The notes: generated from the sequence alone by a model not told the origin. Positions 9,616-19,019 are shown, counted from the first letter of the stretch. The stretch: 64,000 nucleotides of DNA from Pseudomonas sp. TMP9 (GCF_037943105.1 NZ_CP149803.1:868001-932000), one strand, 5' to 3'. Translations and numbers: made by a program.

Positions 9616-11721
9616 GTGAACCCGGTAATTAAGAAGTTCCAGTTCGGTCAATCGACCGTCACCCTCGAGACTGGCCGTATCGCCCGTCAAGCCTCCGGCG
9701 CAGTGCTGGTCACCGTTGACGACGACGTTGCAGTGTTGGTTGCCGTCACCGGCGCTAAGACGGCTGACCCAAGCAAAGGCTTTTTCCCGCTGTCCGTGCA
9801 TTACGTAGAAAAAACCTACGCAGCCGGCAAGATCCCCGGCGGTTTCTTCAAGCGTGAAGCGCGTCCGAGCGAGAAAGAAACCCTGACCTCGCGCCTGATC
9901 GATCGTCCGATCCGTCCGTTGTTCCCAGAAGGTTTCCAGAACGAAGTACAGGTTGTCTGCACCGTAATCTCCACCAGCAAGAAGACCGATCCGGACATCG
10001 CTGCGATGATCGGTACTTCGGCTGCGCTGGCAATTTCTGGTATCCCATTCAACGGCCCAATCGGTGCTGCGCGCGTAGCCTTCCACCCGGAAACCGGCTA
10101 CCTGCTGAACCCCAGCTACGAGCAGCTCAAGGCGTCCAGCCTGGACATGGTTGTAGCCGGTACTAAAGACGCCGTGCTGATGGTTGAATCCGAAGCCAAA
10201 GAGCTGACCGAAGACCAGATGCTGGGCGCTGTACTGTTCGCCCACGACGAATTCCAAGTGGTTATCGACGCCATCGCCGAGCTGGCTGCCGAAGCGGCTA
10301 AGCCAACGTGGGATTGGTCCGCTAAGCCTGAAAACACCACCTTGCTCAACGCTATCCGTGGCGAGTTTGGCGATGCGATCTCCCAGGCCTACACCATCAT
10401 CATCAAGCACGAGCGTTATGCCCGTCTGGGTGAGCTGCGCAATCAGGTTGTCGCCAAGTTTTCTGGCGAAGAAGGCCAGCCAAGTGCCGGCGAAGTTAAA
10501 GATATCTTCGGCGAAATCGAATACCGCACCGTGCGCGAGAACATTGTTAATGGTAAGCCGCGTATTGATGGCCGTGACACCCGCACTGTGCGCGGCCTAA
10601 ACATCGAAGTCGGTGTACTGGCTAAAACTCACGGTTCGGCACTGTTCACCCGTGGCGAAACCCAGGCGTTGGTGGTGGCTACCCTCGGCACCGCTCGTGA
10701 CGCCCAGCTGCTTGATACCCTCGAAGGCGAGCGTAAAGACCCCTTCATGCTGCACTACAACTTCCCGCCGTACTCGGTCGGTGAGTGTGGTCGCATGGGC
10801 GCCACTGGCCGCCGCGAAATCGGTCATGGCCGCTTGGCCCGTCGCTCCATCGCAGCCATGCTGCCGGCCGCTGATGTGTTCCCGTACACCATTCGTGTAG
10901 TGTCGGAAATCACCGAGTCCAACGGTTCGTCGTCGATGGCGTCCGTGTGCGGCGCTTCCTTGGCCCTGATGGACGCGGGTGTGCCGATGAAGGCCCCGGT
11001 TGCCGGTATTGCGATGGGTCTGGTTAAAGAAGGCGATAAGTTCGCCGTTCTGACCGACATTCTGGGCGACGAAGATCACCTCGGCGACATGGACTTCAAA
11101 GTAGCCGGTACCGCCAATGGCGTCACCGCGCTGCAGATGGACATCAAGATCCAGGGCATCACCGAAGAGATCATGGAAATCGCCCTGAATCAGGCCCTAG
11201 AAGCACGCCTGAATATTCTCGGTCAGATGAACAAGATCATTGCCACCTCGCGCACTGAGTTGTCGGCTAACGCCCCAACCATGATCGCGATGAAGATTGA
11301 TCAAGACAAGATCCGCGACGTGATCGGAAAAGGTGGTGCAACCATCCGCGCGATCTGTGAAGAGACAAAAGCCTCGATCGACATCGAAGACGACGGCACC
11401 ATCAAGATCTTCGGCGAAACCAAGGAAGCAGCCGAGGCTGCGCGTCAGCGCGTTCTGGGTATCACCGCAGAAGCTGAGATCGGCAAAATCTATGTCGGCA
11501 AGGTTGAGCGTATTGTCGACTTCGGCGCCTTCGTCAATATCCTGCCGGGCAAAGACGGCCTGGTGCACATCTCCATGTTGAGCGATGCGCGCGTTGAGAA
11601 AGTTACCGACATTCTCAAAGAAGGTCAGGAAGTTGAAGTACTGGTACTGGACGTGGACAACCGCGGCCGTATCAAGCTGTCGATTAAAGACGTAGCGGCT
11701 GCCAAGGCCTCGGGTGTTTAA
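9616..11721 (+). CDS. pnp: Polyribonucleotide nucleotidyltransferase (PNPase)
   Basis: PNPase degrades RNA phosphorolytically from the 3' end and is a core part of the RNA degradosome. The 701-residue protein has two RNase PH domains (about 12-145 and 325-460) joined by an all-helical linker. A KH domain follows with [10 protein letters not shown] near 568-577, then a C-terminal S1 domain (about 622-690) with [17 protein letters not shown]. It starts at GTG 9616 ([11 protein letters not shown]) with GAGAAGGA upstream. It follows rpsO, the conserved order, and ends in a strong terminator. In E. coli PNPase represses its own mRNA after RNase III cleavage. The 150-base gap here could hold such a hairpin, but I see no long stem. 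Confidence 0.97.
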   Translation: MNPVIKKFQFGQSTVTLETGRIARQASGAVLVTVDDDVAVLVAVTGAKTADPSKGFFPLSVHYVEKTYAAGKIPGGFFKREARPSEKETLTSRLIDRPIRPLFPEGFQNEVQVVCTVISTSKKTDPDIAAMIGTSAALAISGIPFNGPIGAARVAFHPETGYLLNPSYEQLKASSLDMVVAGTKDAVLMVESEAKELTEDQMLGAVLFAHDEFQVVIDAIAELAAEAAKPTWDWSAKPENTTLLNAIRGEFGDAISQAYTIIIKHERYARLGELRNQVVAKFSGEEGQPSAGEVKDIFGEIEYRTVRENIVNGKPRIDGRDTRTVRGLNIEVGVLAKTHGSALFTRGETQALVVATLGTARDAQLLDTLEGERKDPFMLHYNFPPYSVGECGRMGATGRREIGHGRLARRSIAAMLPAADVFPYTIRVVSEITESNGSSSMASVCGASLALMDAGVPMKAPVAGIAMGLVKEGDKFAVLTDILGDEDHLGDMDFKVAGTANGVTALQMDIKIQGITEEIMEIALNQALEARLNILGQMNKIIATSRTELSANAPTMIAMKIDQDKIRDVIGKGGATIRAICEETKASIDIEDDGTIKIFGETKEAAEAARQRVLGITAEAEIGKIYVGKVERIVDFGAFVNILPGKDGLVHISMLSDARVEKVTDILKEGQEVEVLVLDVDNRGRIKLSIKDVAAAKASGV

Positions 11722-11741
11722 CACCTAAGTCCTGCAGTCAG

Positions 11742-11767
11742 AAAGGGCCCTTCGGGGTCCTTTTTTT
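11742..11767 (+). terminator. Rho-independent terminator after pnp
   Basis: The stem AAAGGGCCC/GGGTCCTTT (one G-T pair) closes a TTCG tetraloop and is followed by a run of seven T. It lies 20 bases after the pnp stop. Confidence 0.92.
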
Positions 11768-11828
11768 CGCCTGTGCAAAGCCATTGCGCTGTTGTGGTTG
11801 GCTCACGCCACGTCAGCCTTTGTGGCTG

Positions 11829-11876
11829 TCGTGCAATATGCCTTGGGGCGTTTACCCTAACATGCAGATTGCACGA
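11829..11876. promoter_or_regulatory. Spaced palindrome, candidate activator site
   Basis: TCGTGCAAT (11829-11837) and ATTGCACGA (11868-11876) form a perfect nine-base inverted repeat with a 30-base gap. Its centre lies about 90 bases upstream of the sigma-54 promoter at 11941, a typical distance for an enhancer-binding protein. It could instead be an RNA hairpin after pnp. The function is inferred. Confidence 0.4.
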
Positions 11877-11940
11877 TCAGAGCAACCCAAGCTTTATGCT
11901 ATCTAATTGATATATATAGCTAAATATATTTATAAAAGCT

Positions 11941-11956
11941 TGGCACAGCCCTTGCG
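11941..11956 (+). promoter_or_regulatory. Sigma-54 (RpoN) promoter
   Basis: TGGCAC-N5-TTGCG matches the -24/-12 consensus, with the invariant GG and GC correctly spaced. Transcription should start near 11967, giving a leader of about 58 bases before the BON gene. An AT-rich tract (11906-11938) just upstream could aid DNA bending. Confidence 0.8.
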
Positions 11957-12024
11957 ACAGTACTGGGGAGACTGCAGCTTAAGACGGCTTGCAGATTATT
12001 CCGTGTATGCAGGAGGCATTACTT

Positions 12025-12390
12025 ATGAAGAAGCCAATTAAGCATTTTGCCGTAACCACTTTGACTGCTACCGCGTTAGGCCTGCTGTTAGCTGGGCCGG
12101 TGCTGGCCGCCAATGAAGTGGTCCAGCCAACGATGTTGGCCGCTAGCGAAACGATGGACGACGCAGAAGAGGTGGCCAGCGATACGTGGATCACCAGCAA
12201 GGTTAAGTCGACCTTCCTGGCGGACAGTAACTTGAGTGGTATCGACATTAAGGTTGAAACCAACAAAGGTGTCGTGACCTTGTCGGGTGTTGTTGCCACT
12301 GATGCTGAGCGAGATCTAGCTGTAGCTAAGACCAAAGAAATCAAAGGCGTTACTGCTGTAGCCGCTGAAGCTTTGAAAACGGCGGAGTAG
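12025..12390 (+). CDS. Periplasmic BON-domain protein (OsmY-like)
   Basis: BON domains occur in exported stress proteins such as OsmY and may bind phospholipid or envelope surfaces. The 121-residue product has a signal peptide (positive MKKPIK, hydrophobic core, cleavage after VLA at about residue 28). A single BON domain follows (about 52-120) with TWITSKVKS and GVVTLSGVV. The frame opens at 11989, but ATG 12025 follows an AGGAGG Shine-Dalgarno and begins the signal peptide. It stands after the sigma-54 promoter and 63 bases before a CsbD-type gene, so both are probably one stress-responsive unit. In PAO1 equivalents lie beside pnp too. Confidence 0.85.
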   Translation: MKKPIKHFAVTTLTATALGLLLAGPVLAANEVVQPTMLAASETMDDAEEVASDTWITSKVKSTFLADSNLSGIDIKVETNKGVVTLSGVVATDAERDLAVAKTKEIKGVTAVAAEALKTAE

Positions 12391-12453
12391 ATGTGTGAGC
12401 TTGGGCGAGCCCACACAAGAGCCTGCCGCCATTATTATTTTGAGGATTGATCA

Positions 12454-12651
12454 ATGAATTCTGACGTTATTAAAGGTAAGTGGAAGCAACTCAATGGCCG
12501 TATCAAGGAGCGTTGGGGCAACCTGACCGATGACGACTTGGACGTAGTCGAGGGCCACAGCGAGTACTTGGCCGGCAAGCTGCAAGAACGTTACGGTTGG
12601 AGCAAAGAAAAAGCTCAGGACGAGCTGCGCGAGTTCAGCAGTAAGCTGTAA
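12454..12651 (+). CDS. CsbD family stress protein (YjbJ-like)
   Basis: CsbD/YjbJ proteins are small, very hydrophilic, abundant in stationary or stressed cells, and of unknown biochemical role. The 65-residue product shows the family pattern: IKGKWKQLNGRIKERWG at 6-22 and a GHSEYLAGKLQERYGWSKEKAQ stretch towards the C-terminus. TTGAGGATTG before the ATG supplies the ribosome site. It follows the BON gene without its own visible promoter or terminator between them and ends at a strong bidirectional terminator, consistent with shared sigma-54 control. Confidence 0.88.
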   Translation: MNSDVIKGKWKQLNGRIKERWGNLTDDDLDVVEGHSEYLAGKLQERYGWSKEKAQDELREFSSKL

Positions 12652-12660
12652 CCCGTTGGT

Positions 12661-12697
12661 AAAAACGCCCCGCAGCAAAACCCTGCGGGGCGTTTTT
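12661..12697. terminator. Bidirectional terminator between csbD-like and DUF2845 genes
   Basis: The stem AAAACGCCCCGCAG/CTGCGGGGCGTTTT has flanking A and T runs, so it can stop transcription from both sides of this convergent junction. Confidence 0.92.
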
Positions 12698-12721
12698 ATG
12701 GGCGCTGTAAAAGATGACGCA

Positions 12722-13021
12722 TTACCTGCCGCGCTTACTCTCGATTTTGATCAGGCGGTTGCCTTCAAAACGCAGGAATTGGTACATGCCGTTGCGCGGC
12801 CCATAGGCCCATTCTTCCACGGCGACTTCATTGTAAAAACCATACTCATCCAGCACTTCTCGGTAGCCTACAAACTCGCGGCTAATCGGTTCGCCGCATT
12901 TGCTGCTGACGACGCGGGTCGAGTCACTCACGCTTACCAATCCGCTGTTACAGCGCAGGGTTGACGAGGCATGCGCTGCCAATGGCAAAACACATAGCAG
13001 GCTGCACACTATTTTTTTCAT
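12722..13021 (-). CDS. DUF2845 exported protein (second copy)
   Basis: Function unknown. The 99-residue product has a short signal peptide (MKKIVCSLLC, cleavage after AHA near 18). The DUF2845 pattern follows: LRCNSGLVSVSD, then SSKCGEP, then VEEWAYGPRNGMYQFLRFEGNRL. Two mature-region cysteines are conserved between this gene and its neighbour and could form a disulfide in the periplasm. It lies nine bases after the first DUF2845 copy, which follows the DUF748 gene by five bases, so the three are one operon. AGGA precedes the ATG. A bidirectional terminator closes the unit. Confidence 0.8.
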   Translation of the reverse strand: MKKIVCSLLCVLPLAAHASSTLRCNSGLVSVSDSTRVVSSKCGEPISREFVGYREVLDEYGFYNEVAVEEWAYGPRNGMYQFLRFEGNRLIKIESKRGR

Positions 13022-13030
13022 CAGATTGTC

Positions 13031-13333
13031 CTAGCGGCTGCGACGTCGTTCGATGGCGCGCAAACGCGTGCCTTCGAAAGTGAGAATGCTCAGCATGCCG
13101 TTATCAGGCCCGTAAACCCATTCCTCAATCTGGTATTCGCGCCGTTCATGGGGGCCGATTGAGTAACCAACCAAGTCGCGGTATACCGGTTCGCCGCATT
13201 TGCGCAGTACTTCAAAGCGGCGGTCATCCAGGCTGACTAATTGGCTGCCGCAGCGCAAAGTCTCAGCGTGCGCCAAGGACGCCGCGCTGGTCATTAAGAG
13301 TATTAGGGCTATGGGAAGAGCGCGCATCGACAT
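13031..13333 (-). CDS. DUF2845 exported protein (first copy)
   Basis: A 100-residue paralogue of the next gene. It has a signal peptide ending at about HA (residue 24), then LRCGSQLVSLDD, LRKCGEP and IEEWVYGPDNGMLSILTFEG. The two genes share domain order, both cysteines and the EEW-YGP-NGM core, showing an old tandem duplication. The function is unknown. The start could be ATG 13333 or ATG 13327; AAGG lies upstream of both, close to the end of the DUF748 gene. The envelope location is inferred from the signal peptide. Confidence 0.78.
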   Translation of the reverse strand: MSMRALPIALILLMTSAASLAHAETLRCGSQLVSLDDRRFEVLRKCGEPVYRDLVGYSIGPHERREYQIEEWVYGPDNGMLSILTFEGTRLRAIERRRSR

Positions 13334-13338
13334 CTGCC

Positions 13339-16323
13339 TTAATCGCTACCGAGGTGCAGGGTGGTGGCCACGCGGCCATCGGCGTCGGCCTGCACACTGT
13401 TGACATCCAACAGGTAGATACGTTCGTCGCTAAGGCCGCCACGCTCAACCAAATAGCTCTTTATTTCTGCGGCGCGTGCTTGGGCTAGCTGACGTTGCAG
13501 CAGTTGGCTTTGCGCCCAAGATTGCAGCACGGCGTCGCGCAGTTTCGCGCTGCGCGCCTCATCCGCTAATTCGGCCCACTCTGCAGGCGGTTGCTGCTTA
13601 AGGCGGGCGCGGTATATGCCTTCGAGCAACACCGCTTTGTCGTCCTCATCGACCATCAATTCACTGGCATCGGCCGGTACGTCGTCGCCACGGCGTTGCA
13701 GTATTTTTAACCATGTAGTTTGGTATTCACGTTCCAGCCGCATGGTAGCTAATGGCTGACCATCACTGCTTAGGGCGCTCATGCCTTCGATCTCTAAGCG
13801 CAGAGTCGGGCGTTCCTTGAGGGCGCTGGCCAAGGTATCCAAGGCGCTTTGCGCCGCGCCATCGAGTTGGCTGTCCCCGGCAGTGAAGCGCACGGTACTG
13901 AGGTCTACGTCGCTGCCGCCACTGACCAGGCCACCAATAAACTTGAACGGGGCTTGCGCCGCACGCAAGACCAGATTACGCAGGGTTTGCCAGACGATGG
14001 GCATCACGCTGAACTGCGGGCTGTTGAGGTTGCCCTGCACCGGTAGCCGAATCTGGATATTGCCTTGGGTGTCCTTGAGCAACGCTACGGCCAAGCGGAT
14101 TGGCAGGTCCATGGCGTCTTTGCTGTCGACTTTTTCGCCCAGTTGCAGGTCTTCTAGCAGCACGGTGTTTTCGGCGTTGAGTTGGCCTTTTTCGATCTGG
14201 TAATGCAGGTCGAGATTGAGCCGGCCTTTACGGATGCGAAAGCCGGCGAACTTGCCGGAGTAGGGCGTCAGTGTGGTCAGCTCGACATTCTTAAAACTGG
14301 TGGTGATGTCTAGGCTGTTCAGCGGGTCAAACGGGGTGAGTTGGCCTTTGATGCTAACGGGTGCGTACTTATCCACCTTGCCGGTGATATCGATGCTGGC
14401 GGCCTTCACGCTTTGGTTATCTAAGGTGCCGATCTGACCATTGAGCTGGCCGATGGCGGTGGCGAAATTAGGCCGCAAACTGAAATCAGCGAAGTTAGCC
14501 GAGCCGTTATTAATGCTGATACCACCGATGCGGACAGGCAGCGGTTTTTCGGCAGGCGTTTTACTGGGCTCGGCACTTACCGGCTGCGGCACCAAAAGCT
14601 CGTTGATATTGGTGGTCAAGTCTTCGTTAATGACAAAGCGCGCATAGGGCTGCTGCAGCTTTACCTGCCCGATCACTAGGCCTTTGCCGTGTTGGTAATC
14701 GATGCCTTGCACGCGCACTTGCTGCCATTTGAGAAAGTCGCGGTTCTTAAGGGTGTCTAGGGTGTGCAGTTGGTTAACCTCAGCCTGCCCGCTAATGCTC
14801 AGGGTCAGGGGGTCGACGCTCTGCAGATCCACTGCCAAATCACTGGCCAATTTACCGCTGCGCAGTTCCAAACGCACAAAGGGGCTTAGGTAGGTCTGTG
14901 CCAAGCGTAGGTCGATATCACGGGTGGCAACCTGAAGTTTTGCAGTGGTTGGGGATAATTGCACTTGGCCTTCGGCCTTGATTGTTCCGGTTTTGTTGAC
15001 CCCGGTGTCGAGCCTAATAGCGAAGGGTGCGGTGCCCATGCTGTCAAAGTCGCTGAGGTCTAGGTTGAGCGGTGCGAGCTCGATTTTGACTTCAGCAGCG
15101 CCTGTGCGATCGGCCAGATGCACCTGATAATCGCGCAATTGCACATCCCTTAATATCACCTGCCAAGGTTTGCCGGGCGCTTCTGGTTGGCCAGCATTGG
15201 CTGCTTGCAGATCAGCGGACTGCTCAGCAGTGGTTGCCTCGCCCGGCGCTGCCGCGGTTGTTGTGGCAGAAGTTACGCCTGCTTGGCTTACAGCGGTTGC
15301 TGGAGCTGGTTTGGACGGCTGGCTGGCGAGTAATTGTTGCCAATCGAGCTGGCCGTCAGCTTCACGCGCTGCCCAGGTTTCCAGTTGCTGGCTGCGAATC
15401 TTGCCGACGATAACGCGCTGCTTGGCCAGGTCGACGCTGGTTTCGCTGAGGTCTAGGCGCGTTAAGCGCAGCAGCGGTTTGTCCGTTGGGCTTTTTATGG
15501 CGAAGTTGCGCACGCTGAGCTGGGTATTGGTGAGCAGCAGTTCGGTGCCTTTGGCCAGGTTCAGGGCGTAATCGGTGCTGAGGTTGACGCTGCCATCTTG
15601 CAGCACCAGCGGCACCGCATCGCGCACGTAAGGCCAGAAGGCTTGCAACTTGCTATTGGTGACTTTCAGGCTGCCGTTGGAGCTGATGGGCACCAAGCTG
15701 ATGCTGCCGGTCCAGTCGATGCGTCCGCCTGTGGGGCTAATGGCGACCAAGCTCATGTCCGCCTTATCGTCTGGCAAGGTGCTGAGATTCAGCAGTTCAA
15801 AATTAAGATCATCATAGGTGAAGGTGATCGGCTCGCTGGGGCGCAGGTCTTCAAAGTGCACGTTGCCGCCACTTAGTTTGATCCTGTCGATCCGCAGCGG
15901 AAACGGCTCACTGGTAGGTTGTTCGGAGGCGGGCTGCGGATCGGCCGGCAGGTTGAACAGCTGAGTCAGGTTGAGTCGGCCGTCTTTACCGAACAGCACC
16001 TCGCCGTGCGGCTTATCTAACGCAATATCGCTCAGGTGCAGGACGCCACGCCACACACTGTCGAGTTGTATGTTGGCGTACAGGCGCTCAAAGGCGACCT
16101 GCTGCTGTTCGGCTTCGCCAATGTGTAAGCCCCACAGGCTGACTTCCAAGCTGAGCGGGTTGAGTTGCAAGCGCTGCAGGGTGGCGGGCACTTGCGCGTA
16201 CTGCGCCAGCTGCTGGTTGACGATGCGCAGACCAATGCCTGGCAGGATCAAGAAACCCAACAGGCTGTAGAGGGCAAATGCGATGGCGATGGCGCTGGCA
16301 GCGCGCTTTATTCCTTTAAGCAT
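13339..16323 (-). CDS. DUF748 family AsmA-like envelope protein
   Basis: This 994-residue protein has one N-terminal membrane segment (about 10-32) and a long repetitive beta-rich body of AsmA/DUF748 type, with recurring segments such as IDRIKLSGGNVHFEDL and IGGISINNGSANFADF. An Ala/Thr/Pro-rich linker lies near 340-385. The C-terminal 200 residues (from about TVRFTAGDSQLDGAAQ) include an OmpA-like stretch. Relatives are thought to span the periplasm and take part in lipid transport or outer-membrane homeostasis, but no precise role is established for this member. It heads an operon with two DUF2845 genes. Confidence 0.8.
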   Translation of the reverse strand: MLKGIKRAASAIAIAFALYSLLGFLILPGIGLRIVNQQLAQYAQVPATLQRLQLNPLSLEVSLWGLHIGEAEQQQVAFERLYANIQLDSVWRGVLHLSDIALDKPHGEVLFGKDGRLNLTQLFNLPADPQPASEQPTSEPFPLRIDRIKLSGGNVHFEDLRPSEPITFTYDDLNFELLNLSTLPDDKADMSLVAISPTGGRIDWTGSISLVPISSNGSLKVTNSKLQAFWPYVRDAVPLVLQDGSVNLSTDYALNLAKGTELLLTNTQLSVRNFAIKSPTDKPLLRLTRLDLSETSVDLAKQRVIVGKIRSQQLETWAAREADGQLDWQQLLASQPSKPAPATAVSQAGVTSATTTAAAPGEATTAEQSADLQAANAGQPEAPGKPWQVILRDVQLRDYQVHLADRTGAAEVKIELAPLNLDLSDFDSMGTAPFAIRLDTGVNKTGTIKAEGQVQLSPTTAKLQVATRDIDLRLAQTYLSPFVRLELRSGKLASDLAVDLQSVDPLTLSISGQAEVNQLHTLDTLKNRDFLKWQQVRVQGIDYQHGKGLVIGQVKLQQPYARFVINEDLTTNINELLVPQPVSAEPSKTPAEKPLPVRIGGISINNGSANFADFSLRPNFATAIGQLNGQIGTLDNQSVKAASIDITGKVDKYAPVSIKGQLTPFDPLNSLDITTSFKNVELTTLTPYSGKFAGFRIRKGRLNLDLHYQIEKGQLNAENTVLLEDLQLGEKVDSKDAMDLPIRLAVALLKDTQGNIQIRLPVQGNLNSPQFSVMPIVWQTLRNLVLRAAQAPFKFIGGLVSGGSDVDLSTVRFTAGDSQLDGAAQSALDTLASALKERPTLRLEIEGMSALSSDGQPLATMRLEREYQTTWLKILQRRGDDVPADASELMVDEDDKAVLLEGIYRARLKQQPPAEWAELADEARSAKLRDAVLQSWAQSQLLQRQLAQARAAEIKSYLVERGGLSDERIYLLDVNSVQADADGRVATTLHLGSD

Positions 16324-16423
16324 AAAAAGTTATCTATCCCGACCCGAAGTGCCTTGGAGTATGGCACGCAGGTAATGCGACGCGCAGCCGGAGGCGGAAC
16401 TCTTGTCCGGCTTCTCGGCGTGT

Positions 16424-17440
16424 TTAGAACTGCAGGATCAGGGTTTTCAGCGGTGGCTGGCCATCGCTCGAGGGGAAATCGGCGGCCGGCGGCATCACTT
16501 GACAGTCGCGAACGGGCCTGCCGAGTTTTTCCGCGCAGCGCAGCACCTGTTCGCGCCAGTCAGCCAGGGCAACTTTTGCTAGGTTGTTGCAGCAAATCAG
16601 CACGCCACTTTCAGCTGTGGTGAGGATCGCCGGTTTAAGCAGGCTTTGGTAATCACGCAGCAAATCGACGGTGCCGAAGGCGCTCTTTGCCCACGCGGGT
16701 GGGTCGAGAAATACCACATCAAATTGGCGCGCTTGCAGGCGCGGATAGTTCGGCAGATTTTGCCGTTTACGCGCCACGATGGGTAAGCCAGCCAATTGGC
16801 GGATGGCGGCGAAGTAATCGGCCTGCAAAAACGCCATCGGCGCCAGTTGTGAGTTGAGCTCGGCGTTTTCTTTGCCAACGGAGAGGTTACCTTCAGCAAA
16901 GTCGAGGTTGAGCACTTCGCGGGCGCCACCCGCTGCCGCACTTAAGCCGACACCACAGGTGTAGGCGAACAGATTGAGCACCGACTTGCCGGTGCTGTGT
17001 TGTTTGACCCAGCCGCGGGCGTTGCGCAGATCAAGAAATAGCAGCGGGTCTTGCCCGGCATGCCGGCCACGTACGCGGTAGTTGAGGCCCCACTCATGGC
17101 CAACCAAGTCCTCCAGCGCGGCTGGCTCGGCCGGGTAGATTGGGTCGTTGCGGTCGATGCGTGAATTCCCTTGGCTACGATCGTTATAGACCAGCCTTAA
17201 GGGTTGGTTAAGGTGCGCACAGATCAGTTCATGGGCTGCCAGCAGTTCATTGCGGTTGAGCGGCTGGTGAAAGGTTTGCACCAATAGCTGTGGGCCGTAA
17301 CGGTCGATGGTCAGGCCGTTGGCGCCTTCTTGGCTGCCATGAAACAGGCGATAGCAGTCGGTGCCTTGCTGATGCAGTTCGACCAGCAGATCGTGGCGAT
17401 TGTTCAGGGCGGCGCGCAGCGCCTGATCGAGAGCGGGCAT
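16424..17440 (-). CDS. Class I SAM-dependent methyltransferase (RlmI-like)
   Basis: The 338-residue protein resembles 23S rRNA methyltransferases of the RlmI/RlmK group. It has an N-terminal substrate-binding part with GANGLTIDRYG, then a Rossmann methyltransferase core with VLNLFAYTCGVG (SAM-binding motif I), and the catalytic-type DPPAWAKS near 246-253. The RNA target cannot be read from the sequence. The open frame runs 111 bases further upstream, through a REP element. ATG 17440 (MPALDQALRAAL) is preferred because the extra residues are repeat-derived. It lies between the DUF748 and thiolase genes. Confidence 0.75.
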   Translation of the reverse strand: MPALDQALRAALNNRHDLLVELHQQGTDCYRLFHGSQEGANGLTIDRYGPQLLVQTFHQPLNRNELLAAHELICAHLNQPLRLVYNDRSQGNSRIDRNDPIYPAEPAALEDLVGHEWGLNYRVRGRHAGQDPLLFLDLRNARGWVKQHSTGKSVLNLFAYTCGVGLSAAAGGAREVLNLDFAEGNLSVGKENAELNSQLAPMAFLQADYFAAIRQLAGLPIVARKRQNLPNYPRLQARQFDVVFLDPPAWAKSAFGTVDLLRDYQSLLKPAILTTAESGVLICCNNLAKVALADWREQVLRCAEKLGRPVRDCQVMPPAADFPSSDGQPPLKTLILQF

Positions 17441-17489
17441 GCGCGGTGGCTCAAATAAAGGGGGGCGCAGTTTACCACTGCGCTTTTCT

Positions 17490-17551
17490 AGGGGAGGAGC
17501 TTTAGCCGCGATGCTTATGATTTTAAAGCGCGCAGCTAAAGCCCCTCCCAC
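17490..17551. repeat. REP-type inverted pair
   Basis: GGGGAGGAGCTTTAGCCGCG (17491-17510) faces an inverted near-copy whose reverse complement reads GGGAGGGGCTTTAGCTGCG (17531-17549). Such GGGAGGGGCTTTAG elements are typical Pseudomonas intergenic REPs. They lie upstream of the methyltransferase start. Confidence 0.75.
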
Positions 17552-17571
17552 AAGATCAAAAGCCTCATCGC

Positions 17572-17636
17572 GTAGGGTGGATGTCGCTGTTTACATCCAC
17601 CACAGCGGTGGATCGGTGAAGCGTGATCCACCCTAC
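17572..17636. repeat. Palindromic intergenic repeat (GTAGGGTGGAT type)
   Basis: Outer arms GTAGGGTGGAT (17572-17582) and ATCCACCCTAC (17626-17636) are a perfect inverted repeat. An inner palindrome, ATCCACC/GGTGGAT, lies at 17594-17612. The outer palindrome ends four bases before the thiolase stop codon and may act as its transcript end or as a stability hairpin. Confidence 0.75.
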
Positions 17637-17639
17637 TTA

Positions 17640-18821
17640 TCAGCTCCTTTCAATGGCCAGCGCCACGCCTTGACCACCACCGATGCACAGTGTGGCTAAG
17701 CCTTTTTTTGCATCGCGTTTGATCATCTCATACAGCAGGGTCACCAGCACGCGGCTGCCGGAACCGCCAATCGGGTGGCCGAGGGCAATAGCGCCACCGT
17801 TAACATTGACCTTGTTGGCATCCCAGCCCAGCTCTATACCCACCGCCAGCGCTTGCGCGGCAAACGCTTCGTTGGCTTCGATCAGGTCGAGTTGTTCGAT
17901 GCTCCAGCCGGCTTTGGCCAGGCAGCGCTGGGTGGCGCCGACTGGGCCAATGCCCATGATTGCGGGATCAACACCAGCGTTGGCGTAGCCGGCAATTTTT
18001 GCCAGCACTGGCAGACCTAGCGCGTGCGCTTTGGCGGCGCTCATCAGCAGCACCGCCGAGGCGCCATCATTAAGGCTAGAGGCGTTGCCGGCGGTCACGC
18101 TGCCGTCTTTCTTGAACGCCGGCTTGAGTTTACCCAGAGACTCGGTTGTGGTGCCGGCACGTGGCTGCTCGTCCGTGGCAAAAGCAATCGGGTCACCTTT
18201 GCGCTGAGGGATCATGATTGGGGTGATTTCATCGATAAAACGTCCGGCTTCGATGGCGGCGCAGGCTTTTTGCTGCGAGGCGGCGGCAAATGTGTCCTGC
18301 TCTTCACGGCTGATGGCGTATTTATCGACCAAGTTCTCCGCAGTGATACCCATGTGGTAATCATTGAAGGCATCCCACAGGCCGTCAGTAATCATCGTGT
18401 CGACTAGCTTAGCGTGGCCCATGCGCAGGCCAGTGCGGGCGCCGGGCATGACGTAAGGCGACAAGCTCATGTTCTCCATGCCGCCGGCGATGATCACGTC
18501 AGCGTCGCCGCAGCGGATCGCTTGAGCGCCTAAATGCAGAGCTTTAAGGCCTGAGCCACACACCTTGTTCAAGGTCATTGCGGGGACTGCGTGGGGCAAG
18601 CCAGCAAGGATGGCCGCTTGGCGTGCGGGGTTTTGCCCGCTGCCTGCGGTCAGCACCTGGCCGAGGATCACTTCATCGACCAGCGCACCGTCAAGGCCGC
18701 TTTGCTCTAAAAGCCGACGGATGACGGCAGCGCCTAACTCCGGTGCCGGAATATTCGCCAGTGAGCCTTGGAAGCTGCCGATAGCGGTGCGGGTGGCGGC
18801 AACGATGACGACGTCTTGCAT
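17640..18821 (-). CDS. Acetyl-CoA C-acetyltransferase (thiolase)
   Basis: Thiolase joins two acetyl-CoA into acetoacetyl-CoA, or runs in reverse during ketone or fatty-acid breakdown. The 393-residue protein has all three catalytic features: Cys88 in VCGSGLKA, His349 in GHPIGGSG and Cys379 in CIGGGQG. Length and motifs fit the AtoB/PhaA biosynthetic type. The N-terminus [19 protein letters not shown] is standard. No partner genes (acetoacetyl-CoA reductase, PHB synthase or CoA transferase) are adjacent, so its pathway is open. In PAO1 an acetyl-CoA synthetase gene stands here, as I recall. Confidence 0.9.
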   Translation of the reverse strand: MQDVVIVAATRTAIGSFQGSLANIPAPELGAAVIRRLLEQSGLDGALVDEVILGQVLTAGSGQNPARQAAILAGLPHAVPAMTLNKVCGSGLKALHLGAQAIRCGDADVIIAGGMENMSLSPYVMPGARTGLRMGHAKLVDTMITDGLWDAFNDYHMGITAENLVDKYAISREEQDTFAAASQQKACAAIEAGRFIDEITPIMIPQRKGDPIAFATDEQPRAGTTTESLGKLKPAFKKDGSVTAGNASSLNDGASAVLLMSAAKAHALGLPVLAKIAGYANAGVDPAIMGIGPVGATQRCLAKAGWSIEQLDLIEANEAFAAQALAVGIELGWDANKVNVNGGAIALGHPIGGSGSRVLVTLLYEMIKRDAKKGLATLCIGGGQGVALAIERS

Positions 18822-18993
18822 AACGCGATCCTCATAAGTGATGGGTGCGGCAGGCCGCGAAGGGCCGCTATGGTGGCACAGCGGCTTTACTCGCGGCCAG
18901 CCCGCTTACGGATCAGTCGACTGGGCCGGTGCCTTCACGCATCAGTTCATGCAGGGCGAAGGGCCTGCTCAGGCGTGTGCTTGGTTGAAGTGC

Positions 18994-19019
18994 TGGCCCG
19001 GTGCAGGCATGCCGGGCCA
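18994..19019 (-). terminator. Hairpin downstream of pgi
   Basis: A perfect eight-base stem TGGCCCGG/CCGGGCCA with a ten-base loop lies 17 bases past the pgi stop on the minus strand. There is no T run, so it is either a Rho-type end or a 3' stabilising hairpin. Confidence 0.4.

Noticed and set aside
9547..10410. 287-codon minus-strand frame opposite pnp
   Set aside because: It is a shadow of pnp with no motif.
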